Notes: generated from the sequence alone by a model not told the origin. A stretch of 10,176 bases of DNA from Pseudomonadota bacterium (GCA_023392225.1 JAEVZM010000463.1:1-10176); one strand, 5' to 3'; positions 1 to 7,083 are shown, counted from the stretch's first letter. Numbers and translations: made by a program.

Positions 1-2
1 AC

Positions 3-962
3 CCGGCCTGCGCCGCGGCGTGTCCCTCGGGCGCCATCTACAAGCGCGAGGAGGACGGCATCGTCCTGATCGACCAGGACAAGTGCCGGGGCTGGCGGAT
101 GTGCGTGTCCGGCTGCCCGTACAAGAAGGTCTACTACAACTGGTCGAGCGGAAAGTCGGAGAAGTGCATCTTCTGCTTCCCGCGCATCGAGGCCGGACAG
201 CCGACGGTATGCTCGGAGACCTGCGTCGGGCGCATCCGCTACCTCGGGGTCATCCTCTACGATGCCGATCGCATCGAGGCGGCGGCGAGCGTCGCCGATG
301 AGAAGGACCTCTACGACGCCCAGCTGGGCGTGTTCCTCAATCCGCACGATCCCGCGGTGATCGCCGAAGCGCGGGCGCAGGGAATTCCCGAGAACTGGAT
401 CGAGGGCGCCGTACGCTCGCCGATCTGGAAGATGGCGATGGAGTGGAAGGTCGCGTTCCCGCTCCACCCGGAATATCGCACGCTGCCGATGGTCTGGTAC
501 GTGCCGCCGCTCTCGCCGATCCAGTCGGCCGCGGCCGCCGGCAAGATGGGCCTCGACGGAGACATGCCGGACGTCCGCTCGCTCCGCATCCCGCTCCGCT
601 ATCTCGCGAACCTGCTCACCGCCGGCAAGGAGGAGCCGGTCGCGCTTGCGCTCGAGCGGATGCTCGCCATGCGGAGCTACATGCGGGCGAAGACCGTCGA
701 CGGCCGCCTCGACGAGCGCATCGCCGAACGGGTCGGGCTGAGCGGCGGGGCGATCGAGGAGATGTACCAGGTCATGGCCATCGCCAATTATGAGGATCGC
801 TTCGTCATACCCACCGCACATCGCGAATGGAGCGAGGACGCCGCCGACATCCGCGGCTCCTGCGGCTTCTCCTTCGGCAACGGCTGCTCCGGCGGCGAGA
901 CCCCCAACCTCTTCACGACGCGGCATTCGGGCAAGGCCCGCAACCCGATGGAGATCGCGTGA
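3..962 (+). CDS. narH: Respiratory nitrate reductase beta subunit NarH (C-terminal part)
   Basis: This is the iron-sulfur electron-transfer subunit of the cytoplasm-facing, membrane-bound nitrate reductase; it passes electrons from the NarI hemes to the molybdenum subunit NarG. The visible 319 residues correspond to about residue 190 onward of E. coli NarH (512 aa), so the start lies outside the window. Ferredoxin-type cysteines are present at fragment positions 3, 7, 28, 34, 38, 55, 58, 70 and 74. Trp31, in CRGWRMC, replaces a cysteine, which is the NarH hallmark that makes one cluster [3Fe-4S]. Other family blocks are KSEKCIFC, HPEYRTLPMVWYVPPLSP, YLANLLTAG and AIANYEDRFV. The stop TGA shares its last base with the narJ start. 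The resemblance to E. coli NarH is close along the whole fragment, and no frameshift or missing ligand is seen. Confidence 0.98.
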   Translation, partial: PACAAACPSGAIYKREEDGIVLIDQDKCRGWRMCVSGCPYKKVYYNWSSGKSEKCIFCFPRIEAGQPTVCSETCVGRIRYLGVILYDADRIEAAASVADEKDLYDAQLGVFLNPHDPAVIAEARAQGIPENWIEGAVRSPIWKMAMEWKVAFPLHPEYRTLPMVWYVPPLSPIQSAAAAGKMGLDGDMPDVRSLRIPLRYLANLLTAGKEEPVALALERMLAMRSYMRAKTVDGRLDERIAERVGLSGGAIEEMYQVMAIANYEDRFVIPTAHREWSEDAADIRGSCGFSFGNGCSGGETPNLFTTRHSGKARNPMEIA

Positions 963-1657
963 TGGCGACGACCTTCAAGGCGCTCTCCGCGCTTCTGTCC
1001 TATCCGGACGGGACGCTCCAGGATGCCGCGGACGAGATCATCGCGGTCATCCGCGCGGACGGCCTCGTCGCCGCGCCGCTCCGCGCCGATCTCGAGGCCT
1101 TCGTCGGCGAGCTTGCCGCGGCCGACCTCATCGACCTCCAGGAGCGCTACGTCGAGCTCTTCGACAAGAGCCGGCGCCTCTCCCTTCACCTGTTCGAGCA
1201 CGTCCACGGCGAGAGCCGGGACCGCGGGCAGGCGATGGTCGACCTCGCCGCGCTCTACGAGAAGGGCGGCCTTGCCCTCGCCGGAAGCGAGCTGCCCGAC
1301 TACCTGCCTCTGTTCCTCGAATATCTCTCGACCCGCCCGCTCGATGAGGCGCGGGCGGTACTTGCCGACGCCCTCCACATCGTCGCGGCGCTCGAGGAGC
1401 GTCTCACCCCCCGGCATGCCGGCTATGCCACGGTGCTCGCCGCCATACGAAGTGCCGCCGGCGACCACGCGGCGGTGCAGCCGGACCGCAGCGACCCGCC
1501 GGCGGAAACCGAGGGTGACCTTGCCGCGCTCGACGCCGCCTGGGAGGAAACCGCCGTCACCTTCGGGCCCGGCGACCAGTTCGACGGCTGCTCCGTCGAT
1601 CGACTCAAGATCCAGATGCGCGCCGGGAGCCGCGACGCGCGGCGGGCCAGAGCCTAG
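962..1657 (+). CDS. narJ: Nitrate reductase molybdenum cofactor assembly chaperone NarJ
   Basis: NarJ is a dedicated cytoplasmic chaperone, absent from the final enzyme, that binds apo-NarG and allows molybdenum cofactor insertion and membrane attachment. The product is 231 aa, close to the 236 aa of E. coli NarJ. It begins MATTFKALSALLSYPD, the usual NarJ opening with a conserved LLSYPD-type segment. The region around residues 60-85 (LQERYVELFDKSRRLSLHLFEHVHGESRDRG, quoted in part) carries the TorD/NarJ-family signature YVxLFD and HLFEHVHG. The C-terminal 60 residues are acidic then arginine-rich and poorly conserved. The start at 962 is chosen because it overlaps the narH stop (TGATG) and has a GGAGA ribosome-binding site at 950-954 with 7 bases of spacing. 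The order H-J-I is the canonical one. Function is clear from family and context. Confidence 0.96.
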   Translation: MATTFKALSALLSYPDGTLQDAADEIIAVIRADGLVAAPLRADLEAFVGELAAADLIDLQERYVELFDKSRRLSLHLFEHVHGESRDRGQAMVDLAALYEKGGLALAGSELPDYLPLFLEYLSTRPLDEARAVLADALHIVAALEERLTPRHAGYATVLAAIRSAAGDHAAVQPDRSDPPAETEGDLAALDAAWEETAVTFGPGDQFDGCSVDRLKIQMRAGSRDARRARA

Positions 1658-1668
1658 GGAGAACGCGC

Positions 1669-2379
1669 ATGTCCACCACCCTGAACGGCATCGTCTTCGG
1701 CTGGTATCCCTATCTCTGCCTGACGGTGTTCCTGCTCGGCAGCCTGATCCGCTTCGACCGCGAGCAATATTCGTGGCGAAGCGGATCCTCGCAGCTTCTC
1801 CGCCGCCGCCAGCTCCGCTGGGGCTCCAACCTCTTCCACGTCGGCATCCTGATGATCTTCGCCGGCCACTTCGTCGGCCTGCTGACGCCGATCGCGGTGT
1901 TCGACATGCTCGGGGTCAGCCACGGCTTCAAGCAGGGACTTGCGATCACGGCCGGTGGCATCGCAGGCGTGATGTGCTTCATCGGCATCGCGCTCCTCGC
2001 GCACCGCCGGCTGTTCGACCCCCGCATCCGGGCGACGTCCAGCTACGGCGACATCGTGATCCTGCTCCTCCTCTGGGTGCAGCTCACGCTCGGCCTCGCG
2101 ACGATCTTCATCTCGCTCGGCCACATGGACGGGCACGAGATGGTGAAATTCATGAACTGGGCGCAGGGACTCCTGACGCTCGACCCGTCGGCGGCGTCGT
2201 ACATCGCCGACGTGCACCCGGTGTTCAAGGCACACATCTTCCTCGGACTGACGATCTTCCTCGTCTTCCCCTTCACGCGCCTCGTCCATATCTGGAGCGC
2301 GCCGGTCTGGTATCTCGGCCGCCGCGGCTACCAGGTGGTGCGCGTCCGCCCCCGGCCCGATCCCCGTCCCGCGGAGTAG
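1669..2379 (+). CDS. narI: Respiratory nitrate reductase gamma subunit NarI (cytochrome b)
   Basis: NarI is the membrane anchor that oxidises quinol on the periplasmic side and carries two b hemes, passing electrons inward to NarH. The 236-aa product has about five hydrophobic segments. The four expected heme-ligand histidines can be placed: His57 and His67 (NLFHVGILMIFAGHF) and His189 and His207 (FKAHIFLG and TRLVHIWS), equivalent to His56, His66, His187 and His205 of E. coli NarI. The GHMDGHEMVK segment and the C-terminal LVHIWSAPVWYLGRRGYQVVR block are typical. A GGGAGA ribosome-binding site at 1657-1662 sits 6 bases before the start, 11 bases after the narJ stop. The tail is slightly longer and more proline/arginine-rich than in E. 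coli. It completes a normal narGHJI set. Confidence 0.98.
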   Translation: MSTTLNGIVFGWYPYLCLTVFLLGSLIRFDREQYSWRSGSSQLLRRRQLRWGSNLFHVGILMIFAGHFVGLLTPIAVFDMLGVSHGFKQGLAITAGGIAGVMCFIGIALLAHRRLFDPRIRATSSYGDIVILLLLWVQLTLGLATIFISLGHMDGHEMVKFMNWAQGLLTLDPSAASYIADVHPVFKAHIFLGLTIFLVFPFTRLVHIWSAPVWYLGRRGYQVVRVRPRPDPRPAE

Positions 2380-2383
2380 CCCC

Positions 2384-3280
2384 ATGGTCACGCTCGTCAT
2401 CGATCACGACGCAAAACGCACCGGCGGCCATCCGCACGAGCACGGTCCCGCACCGGTCAACACCGCGCCCTCGCCGGAGCGGGTGGCGATGCCTCCGGTC
2501 ACCGTCAACGGCGTTCCGATCTCGCGGAAGGCGATCGCCGCCGAAGTCCAGAACTTCCCCGCCGCCAATCCCGGCGCGGGCTGGAAGGCCGCGACGCAAG
2601 CGCTCGTCATCCGGGAGCTGCTGCTCCAGGAGGCGCGCCGCCTCGAGGTGCCGGTCGAGCAGCAGCGCGACCGGGACGGCCGGAGCGAGACCGAGGAGGA
2701 TGCCCTCGTCCGCGCGCTTCTCGATCGCGAGGTCCGGGTGCCGGTGGCGGATGAGGAGACGCTTCGTCGCTTCTACGACAACAATGCGCACCGCTTCGTA
2801 TCGGCGCCGCTCTTCGAGGCCGACCACATCCTGATCGCGGCCCGCGGTGACGATGCCGCCGGCTTCGCCGCTGCGCGCGAGCGGGCGCTCGTCCTGGCCG
2901 CGGCCCTCGCCGATGAGCCCGACCGCTTCGCGGCATTCGCCCGCGATCATTCCGCGTGCCCCTCGGGCGCCCTCGGCGGTAATCTCGGCCAGATCGGCCC
3001 CGGCGAGACGACGCCCGAGTTCGAGGCGGCGCTCGAGGCGCTCACGGTCGGCGCGATCTCGGGCCCCGTCGAGACCCGCTACGGCATCCATCTCATCCGT
3101 CTCCGGCGGCGCATCGACGGCCGGCGGCTGCCGTTCGATGCGGTTCGTGAGCGGATCGCCGCCTACCTCCACGAGCATGTTCGCCGGCAGGCGAGCGCGC
3201 AGTATCTCGCGCTGCTGATCGGACGGGCCGATATCCGCGGTATCGTGCTGGCGGGCGCCGACTCGCCCCTCGTCCAGTGA
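2384..3280 (+). CDS. Cytoplasmic parvulin-type (PpiC/NifM-like) peptidyl-prolyl isomerase
   Basis: This 298-aa protein is a probable prolyl cis-trans isomerase of the parvulin family. The rotamase domain covers about residues 144-240, with EADHILIA at its start, the hallmark CPSGALGGNLGQIGPGE near 192-208, the PEFEAAL block, and the terminal GPVETRYGIHLIRL. A helical chaperone-like region (about 45-135) precedes it, including an RRFYDNNAHRF segment. No signal peptide is visible, unlike PpiD or SurA, so it should act in the cytoplasm where NarG and NarH fold. NifM-like isomerases are known in nar operons, for example next to narGHJI in Pseudomonas, and a role in nitrate reductase maturation is inferred from this. 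The N-terminus is histidine-rich (HPHEH, residues 16-20). It starts 4 bases after narI with GGAG at 2373-2376. Confidence 0.9.
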   Translation: MVTLVIDHDAKRTGGHPHEHGPAPVNTAPSPERVAMPPVTVNGVPISRKAIAAEVQNFPAANPGAGWKAATQALVIRELLLQEARRLEVPVEQQRDRDGRSETEEDALVRALLDREVRVPVADEETLRRFYDNNAHRFVSAPLFEADHILIAARGDDAAGFAAARERALVLAAALADEPDRFAAFARDHSACPSGALGGNLGQIGPGETTPEFEAALEALTVGAISGPVETRYGIHLIRLRRRIDGRRLPFDAVRERIAAYLHEHVRRQASAQYLALLIGRADIRGIVLAGADSPLVQ

Positions 3281-3579
3281 GCACGGCGATGCTGGGCCGG
3301 CTCATCGCTTCTCTCGACGATCCGGCGGTCGCGCCTGCACTCCTCGGAGTGCTCAACGACGCGGCGCTGAGCGCTCGCCTCGCCGCCGCAGTCGATGCGA
3401 CCGGCGAGCCGCCCGCCGAGGTTCTCGCTTCCGCAATCCACGGCTTCATCGAAACGGCATCGGACGATCTGTGGACGCAACTCATCGGAATCATGAACCG
3501 CGCCGATGATCCCGGACTTGCCGCAGTGCGCGCAATCCTCGGGAAGGTGTTGCCGGCTGTACCGGAGGCAGGGGAATGA
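3277..3579 (+). CDS. Unrecognised 100-aa nar-operon protein
   Basis: I do not recognise a named family with certainty. The product is 100 aa, soluble, alanine/leucine-rich and predicted to be mostly helical, with no signal peptide or membrane segment. A distinctive stretch is GFIETASDDLWTQLIGIMNR (residues 55-74), followed by ADDPGLAAVRAILGKVL. I recall small proteins with a similar 'E-ASD-W--L' then 'DPG' pattern next to NifM-like isomerases in nar operons, but cannot verify it here. The chosen start is GTG at 3277, whose GTGA overlaps the stop of the isomerase gene; an ATG at 3289 is the alternative, and neither has a strong ribosome-binding site. The stop is embedded in the ATGA start of the moeA gene. 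Coupling on both sides argues for a real gene that helps nitrate reductase assembly; the exact role is unknown. Confidence 0.8.
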   Translation: MSTAMLGRLIASLDDPAVAPALLGVLNDAALSARLAAAVDATGEPPAEVLASAIHGFIETASDDLWTQLIGIMNRADDPGLAAVRAILGKVLPAVPEAGE

Positions 3580-4808
3580 ACGCTCTCGCCGGCGAGTCCT
3601 GTACTCTTTGTACCGGCACGGTGCCCTTTGATGTGGCTCGCAGAGTCGCCTCCGGTCTCGCGTTGCCGCACGGGCGCGTCGAGGAGGTTTCTCTCACAGT
3701 GGCACGTGGGCGCGTACTAGCACAGCCCATTGTCGCGCCTGGCCCCTTGCCGCCTTTCGACCAGGCCGCCATGGATGGTTATGCCGTGCGCCTCGCGGGA
3801 CGGACGGGCATTCCCCTCATCCTGCCCGTCGTCGGCAGGACCGATGCCGGTGACCCGCCGTCCCGGCTCGTACCCGGCACGGCGCATCGCATCATGACGG
3901 GCGCGGCACTGCCCCAAGGCGCCGACTCGGTGGTGATGCAGGAGCATGTGGCCCTCAAGGGTGACACCGCACGGATCGACGCCGACCTTCCAGCCAATCA
4001 GCACATCCGGCAGGCCGGCGAAGACGTCCCAAGAGGCGCCATCGTGCTTGCGCGTGGACAGCGTCTCGACTGGCCCGAGATCGGGCTGCTTGCCGGCCTT
4101 GGCGTCGCGATGGTCCCGGTCGTGGCGCCGGCAAAGATCGCGATCGTGCGAACCGGGGCGGAGCTCTGCGAGGCCGGCGCCGGGCTGACCGACGGCCAGA
4201 TCTACGACGCCGCAGGGCCGATGCTGGCGGCGCTTCTCTCTGCCGGATCGGTCACGGTCGACTCCTATCGGGTCGATGACGGGACGGCGGTCCTCGCCGC
4301 CGCGCTCAACGATGTCGCCGCATCGCACGATCTCGTCATTACCACCGGCGGCATGGCGTCAGGGTTGCGTGATCACGTGCGGGACGCGGTGGCGGCCATC
4401 GGCGGCCGGCTCATGGTAGGCGGGGTGGCGATGAAGCCCGGCAAGCCGCTCGCATTCGGCAGAATTGGGAGCGCCTGTTTCGTCGGCCTGCCAGGCAATC
4501 CGCAGGCGAGCGCTTTTGCGACATTGGCCTTTGTTCGACCGATGATCGATGCGCTGATCGGAGCGGCTCCCCCGGCACTGCGCTTCGCGATGCTGGCGCA
4601 CTCATGGAACTGCGCGCGTGGCCGCACCGAGCTGCTACCCGTCACGCTCGGCGTCGAGGGTCGACTTCTCATCGCCCACGCGAGCGGGCCGGGAGGGTCG
4701 CATCGCATGATGCCGATGGTGAATGCGGACGCCCTGGCCATCGTGTCGGAGCCTGCCGAGGCGGGAGCGATCGTGGAGATCCTTCCATTCGATCGCCAAC
4801 GATGGTGA
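3576..4808 (+). CDS. moeA: MoeA-type molybdopterin molybdenumtransferase (divergent)
   Basis: MoeA inserts molybdenum into adenylylated molybdopterin, the last common step of molybdenum cofactor synthesis, in the cytoplasm. The 410-aa length fits the family (E. coli 411). Recognisable blocks are PPFDQAAMDGYAV (59-71), RIMTGAALPQGADSVVMQE (105-123), EDVPRGAIVLARG (149-161), RTGAEL (192-197), GQIYDAAGPML (207-217), TTGGMASGLRD (256-266), MKPGKPLAFGR (286-296) and GLPGNPQASA (304-313). The MPT-binding loop reads GGMASG rather than GGVSVG, and Gly283 stands where E. coli has Lys275. The N-terminus carries a CTLC pair (Cys9, Cys12). The start ATG at 3576 overlaps the previous stop (ATGA) and has GGAGG at 3564-3568. 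Placement behind narGHJI suggests a copy dedicated to loading NarG. Reduced activity or a specialised role remain possible given the altered motifs. Confidence 0.93.
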   Translation: MNALAGESCTLCTGTVPFDVARRVASGLALPHGRVEEVSLTVARGRVLAQPIVAPGPLPPFDQAAMDGYAVRLAGRTGIPLILPVVGRTDAGDPPSRLVPGTAHRIMTGAALPQGADSVVMQEHVALKGDTARIDADLPANQHIRQAGEDVPRGAIVLARGQRLDWPEIGLLAGLGVAMVPVVAPAKIAIVRTGAELCEAGAGLTDGQIYDAAGPMLAALLSAGSVTVDSYRVDDGTAVLAAALNDVAASHDLVITTGGMASGLRDHVRDAVAAIGGRLMVGGVAMKPGKPLAFGRIGSACFVGLPGNPQASAFATLAFVRPMIDALIGAAPPALRFAMLAHSWNCARGRTELLPVTLGVEGRLLIAHASGPGGSHRMMPMVNADALAIVSEPAEAGAIVEILPFDRQRW

Positions 4809-5377
4809 GTATCATGCTGCAGTCACGATTTTCCGGATTCGATCTTGCTCGCCCGATCACGGCGATCGTCTATGTCGATGGTCAGGAGTTCGAGACCGTT
4901 CTTGCGGCGATGACCGAGGCGATGGCGAGGAGCGGGATGCGGCTCGCTGGCCTCATCCATTGCACGCCGCCCGGCACCGCGATCCGGAAGTGCAATCTTC
5001 ATGTGCAGGATCTGGCTACCGGGGAGCTCCATGGAATCTCCGATGATCGCGGACCGCATGTGCGAGGGTGCATGCTCGACACCGACCGATTGCTGCGCGC
5101 CGCGGAAGCCGCTCGGCTCAGCTTGACCGCCGATGTCGATCTCCTTGTTGTCTGCAAGTTCGGGAAAACCGAGGTTGCCGGCGGCGGTCTCTGTGCTCTG
5201 ATGGCGGATGCGCTCGACCTCTCAATCCCGGTACTGATTGGCGTACCCGCGGTCAATCTCGACGCTTTTCGGGCTTTCTCCGGGGATCTGGCGTGCGAAG
5301 TGGACGTGTCGGAATTCGGCCGGGCACACACTCTTCCTGTGTCGCATGAGCGTGGTGGCGATGGTACCGCACACTGA
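4802..5377 (+). CDS. DUF2478 family protein
   Basis: The 191-aa product resembles the DUF2478 family, small soluble proteins often encoded near molybdate transport or molybdoenzyme genes and sometimes annotated as NTPase-like. Visible family features are an N-terminal strand PITAIVYVDG (18-27), CNLHVQDLATGE (64-75), RGCMLDTDRLLRAAEAA (88-104), then DLLVVCKFGKTEVAGGGLC (113-131) and the closing SIPVLIGVPAVNLDAF (141-156). It has six cysteines, several next to conserved positions. There is no obvious complete Walker A motif at the N-terminus. The start used, ATG 4802, overlaps the moeA stop by 7 bases; GTG 4805 and ATG 4814 (with GGTGAG just before it) are in-frame alternatives. Biochemical function is not established; context favours a role in molybdenum handling. 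Confidence 0.82.
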   Translation: MVSIMLQSRFSGFDLARPITAIVYVDGQEFETVLAAMTEAMARSGMRLAGLIHCTPPGTAIRKCNLHVQDLATGELHGISDDRGPHVRGCMLDTDRLLRAAEAARLSLTADVDLLVVCKFGKTEVAGGGLCALMADALDLSIPVLIGVPAVNLDAFRAFSGDLACEVDVSEFGRAHTLPVSHERGGDGTAH

Positions 5378-5414
5378 TCGCTCGACGCTTCGCCTCGCTC
5401 GAAAAGCCGGCGAC

Positions 5415-6593
5415 ATGACGCGCGATGGTCGCGGTCGTGTGGCCGGAATGTGGCCCATCCTCCACTACGGGTTTCGGCCGTTCTTCTTCCTGGCCGCACT
5501 CTATGCCGGTCTCGCAATACCGCTCTGGCTAAGGCTTCTGTTCTATGGAGGCGCCTTGCCGGGACCGTTCGCCGACCTGCAGTGGCATGCGCACGAGATG
5601 ACATTCGGTTATCTCGGCGCGGTTCTGGCGGGCTTCATTCTGACGGCCATACCCAACTGGACCGGGCGCCTTCCGCTCAGCGGTTGGCCTCTCGCCGGGC
5701 TGGTGGCCTTGTGGATTGCCGGGCGCCTGGCAATGGCCTTCCTGCCCGATCCGCTTCTCGCGATGATCTTTGATCTCGCACTTCCCATGGTTCTTGCCCT
5801 GACGGTCTGGCGTGAGGTGGTGGCGGGACGGAACTGGAAGAACGCTCCGATCGCGGCCATGATGACGCTGGTGGGCATCGCGAGCGCCTTCGACCACCTC
5901 GGGGTCATGGGGGTGATGCCGGAGGGTCTCGGCCTTCGCCTGGGACTTGCCGTGACTGCGATGCTCATCGCTCTGGTCGGCGGCAGGATCGTCCCGAGTT
6001 TCACGCGAAACTGGCTGGCAAAACAGAAGGTCGACAATCTGCCGTCAAGCTTCGGCCGGCTCGACACCGTGGCGCTCGCGGCGACGGCGATGGGCGGGCT
6101 GGCCTGGGTGGCGTGGCCGGACTCGATCTTCACGGGTGTCTTGCTCATCGTCGCCGGAGTGCTGCTGGGCGCGCGTCTCGCCCGCTGGCGCGGGTTTGCC
6201 ACCGGTCGGGAGCCGATCATCCTGGTTCTGCACCTGGGCTATGCTTGGCTTGCGTTGGCCCTTGCGCTGATCGGCGCGGCTGTGCTCGTTCCGGCATTGC
6301 CGCCGAGCGCTGCGCTCCATGCCCTGACAGCCGGCGCCATCGGCACCATGACGCTCGCCGTCATGACCCGCGCAAGCCTTGGCCACACCGGTAGGCCGAT
6401 CGTTGCTGACGGAGCGATGCTCGCGATCTATGGCCTGGTGACGCTCGGGGCGATCATCAGGATGGCGGCGCCATTCTCCGGCGGCGCCTATGTGATGTGT
6501 CTGATCGTTGGAGGAGCAATCTGGAGCATGGCCTTTCTGCTGTTCGTCGCGCGTTTCACGTCCATTCTTTGGGGAGAGCGGGTTCGGGGGTGA
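5415..6593 (+). CDS. nnrS: NnrS family membrane protein (nitric oxide stress)
   Basis: NnrS proteins are polytopic inner-membrane proteins, reported to contain heme and copper in Rhodobacter and to protect cells from nitric oxide during denitrification. The 392-aa product has about twelve hydrophobic segments. Diagnostic blocks include ILHYGFRPFFFLAAL (15-29), LQWHAHEMTFGYLGAVLAGF (55-74), LTAIPNWTGRLPLSGWP (76-92), GGRIVPSFTRNWL (189-201) and HALTAGAIGTMTLAVMTRA (302-320) followed by SLGHTGRP. The histidines of WHAHEM and the conserved late histidines are kept. The start is uncertain: ATG 5415 gives a normal-length N-terminus, while ATG 5361 or 5346 would overlap the DUF2478 gene. No good ribosome-binding site settles it. 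It is the last gene of the nar-linked run. It probably deals with NO produced from nitrite by nitrate-reductase side activity or by denitrification. Confidence 0.93.
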   Translation: MTRDGRGRVAGMWPILHYGFRPFFFLAALYAGLAIPLWLRLLFYGGALPGPFADLQWHAHEMTFGYLGAVLAGFILTAIPNWTGRLPLSGWPLAGLVALWIAGRLAMAFLPDPLLAMIFDLALPMVLALTVWREVVAGRNWKNAPIAAMMTLVGIASAFDHLGVMGVMPEGLGLRLGLAVTAMLIALVGGRIVPSFTRNWLAKQKVDNLPSSFGRLDTVALAATAMGGLAWVAWPDSIFTGVLLIVAGVLLGARLARWRGFATGREPIILVLHLGYAWLALALALIGAAVLVPALPPSAALHALTAGAIGTMTLAVMTRASLGHTGRPIVADGAMLAIYGLVTLGAIIRMAAPFSGGAYVMCLIVGGAIWSMAFLLFVARFTSILWGERVRG

Positions 6594-6654
6594 CAGCGAC
6601 CCGCTTTGCCAAGGTCGGCAGGCATGACCAGCCTTATCAAAGCCCTCATCCCGA

Positions 6655-6678
6655 CGAGTAACCAGGCGACGTTACTCG
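6655..6678. repeat. Perfect 8-bp inverted repeat between nnrS and the DUF488 gene
   Basis: The arms are CGAGTAAC (6655-6662) and GTTACTCG (6671-6678), separated by an 8-base loop, CAGGCGAC. It lies 61 bases past nnrS and 39 before the next start. The right arm is followed by ATTTGGCTTC, a poor T-run, so it is only a weak intrinsic terminator. An operator for a dimeric regulator controlling the DUF488 unit is the alternative. The sequence does not fit FNR (TTGAT-N4-ATCAA) or NarL heptamer consensus. Confidence 0.55.
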
Positions 6679-6717
6679 ATTTGGCTTCACTTTCTTAGGT
6701 GCACGGAATTCAGCAGC

Positions 6718-7083
6718 ATGAGTGACTTGAGGATCAAGCGCATCTATGAGCCAGTGAGCCCGGACGACGGCGCTCGGGTCTTGGTAGATCGGGTCTGGCC
6801 GCGCGGTGTCAGCAGAGACGCAGCACACTTGGCGCTCTGGCTCAGAAACATTGCGCCGAGCACGGCTCTTCGCAAGTGGTTCGGGCACGATCCCAGGCGT
6901 TGGTCTACCTTCCGTGAGCGTTACCGCGACGAGTTGGCAGCGAACACTCCTGTCGTCGCCGAGCTGGACGACCTGTTGAGCCGGGGGCGCGTGACGCTGC
7001 TCTATGGCGCCCGCGATGAACGGCACAATCAGGCAGTTGTGGTGGCGGAGTTTCTCCAGGATAGGAGAGAACGTAAACGATGA
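6718..7083 (+). CDS. DUF488 (YeaO-like) family protein
   Basis: The 121-aa soluble product belongs to the DUF488 family typified by E. coli YeaO. Signature blocks are KRIYEPVSPDDGARVLVDR (7-25), RVWPRGVSR (25-33), LRKWFGHDPRRWSTFRERYR (51-70) and VTLLYGARDERHNQAVVVAE (92-111). Members are small single-domain proteins of unknown biochemical function. They are found in many bacteria and often lie beside stress or nitrogen-oxide genes. The start at 6718 gives the usual N-terminus, but only weak ribosome-binding potential is seen upstream. Its stop lies inside an ATGA that begins a 29-codon ORF, and an AGGAGA motif at 7063-7068 near its 3' end may serve that ORF. No direct functional claim is made. 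Confidence 0.9.
   Translation: MSDLRIKRIYEPVSPDDGARVLVDRVWPRGVSRDAAHLALWLRNIAPSTALRKWFGHDPRRWSTFRERYRDELAANTPVVAELDDLLSRGRVTLLYGARDERHNQAVVVAEFLQDRRERKR

Noticed and set aside
1654..2400. Long minus-strand open frame opposite narI
   Set aside because: Low-complexity acidic/arginine composition, fully antisense to narI with all heme ligands intact on the plus strand.
1023..2834. Long plus-strand open frame (about 600 codons) across narJ, narI and the isomerase gene
   Set aside because: Its product is arginine/proline/serine-rich with no family resemblance and lies over three clearly real genes in other frames. It is an artefact of high GC.
2273..3178. 301-codon minus-strand frame opposite the isomerase gene
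   Set aside because: Antisense shadow of a well-supported PpiC-type gene; no recognisable motif.
5238..5414. N-terminal extension of NnrS back to 5238
   Set aside because: The extra 59 residues are read in a second frame over the DUF2478 gene, lack NnrS similarity and make the protein longer than usual.
6626..6641. Possible FNR/NNR box around TTATCAA
   Set aside because: Only the right half-site ATCAA matches; the left half lacks TTGAT at the needed spacing.
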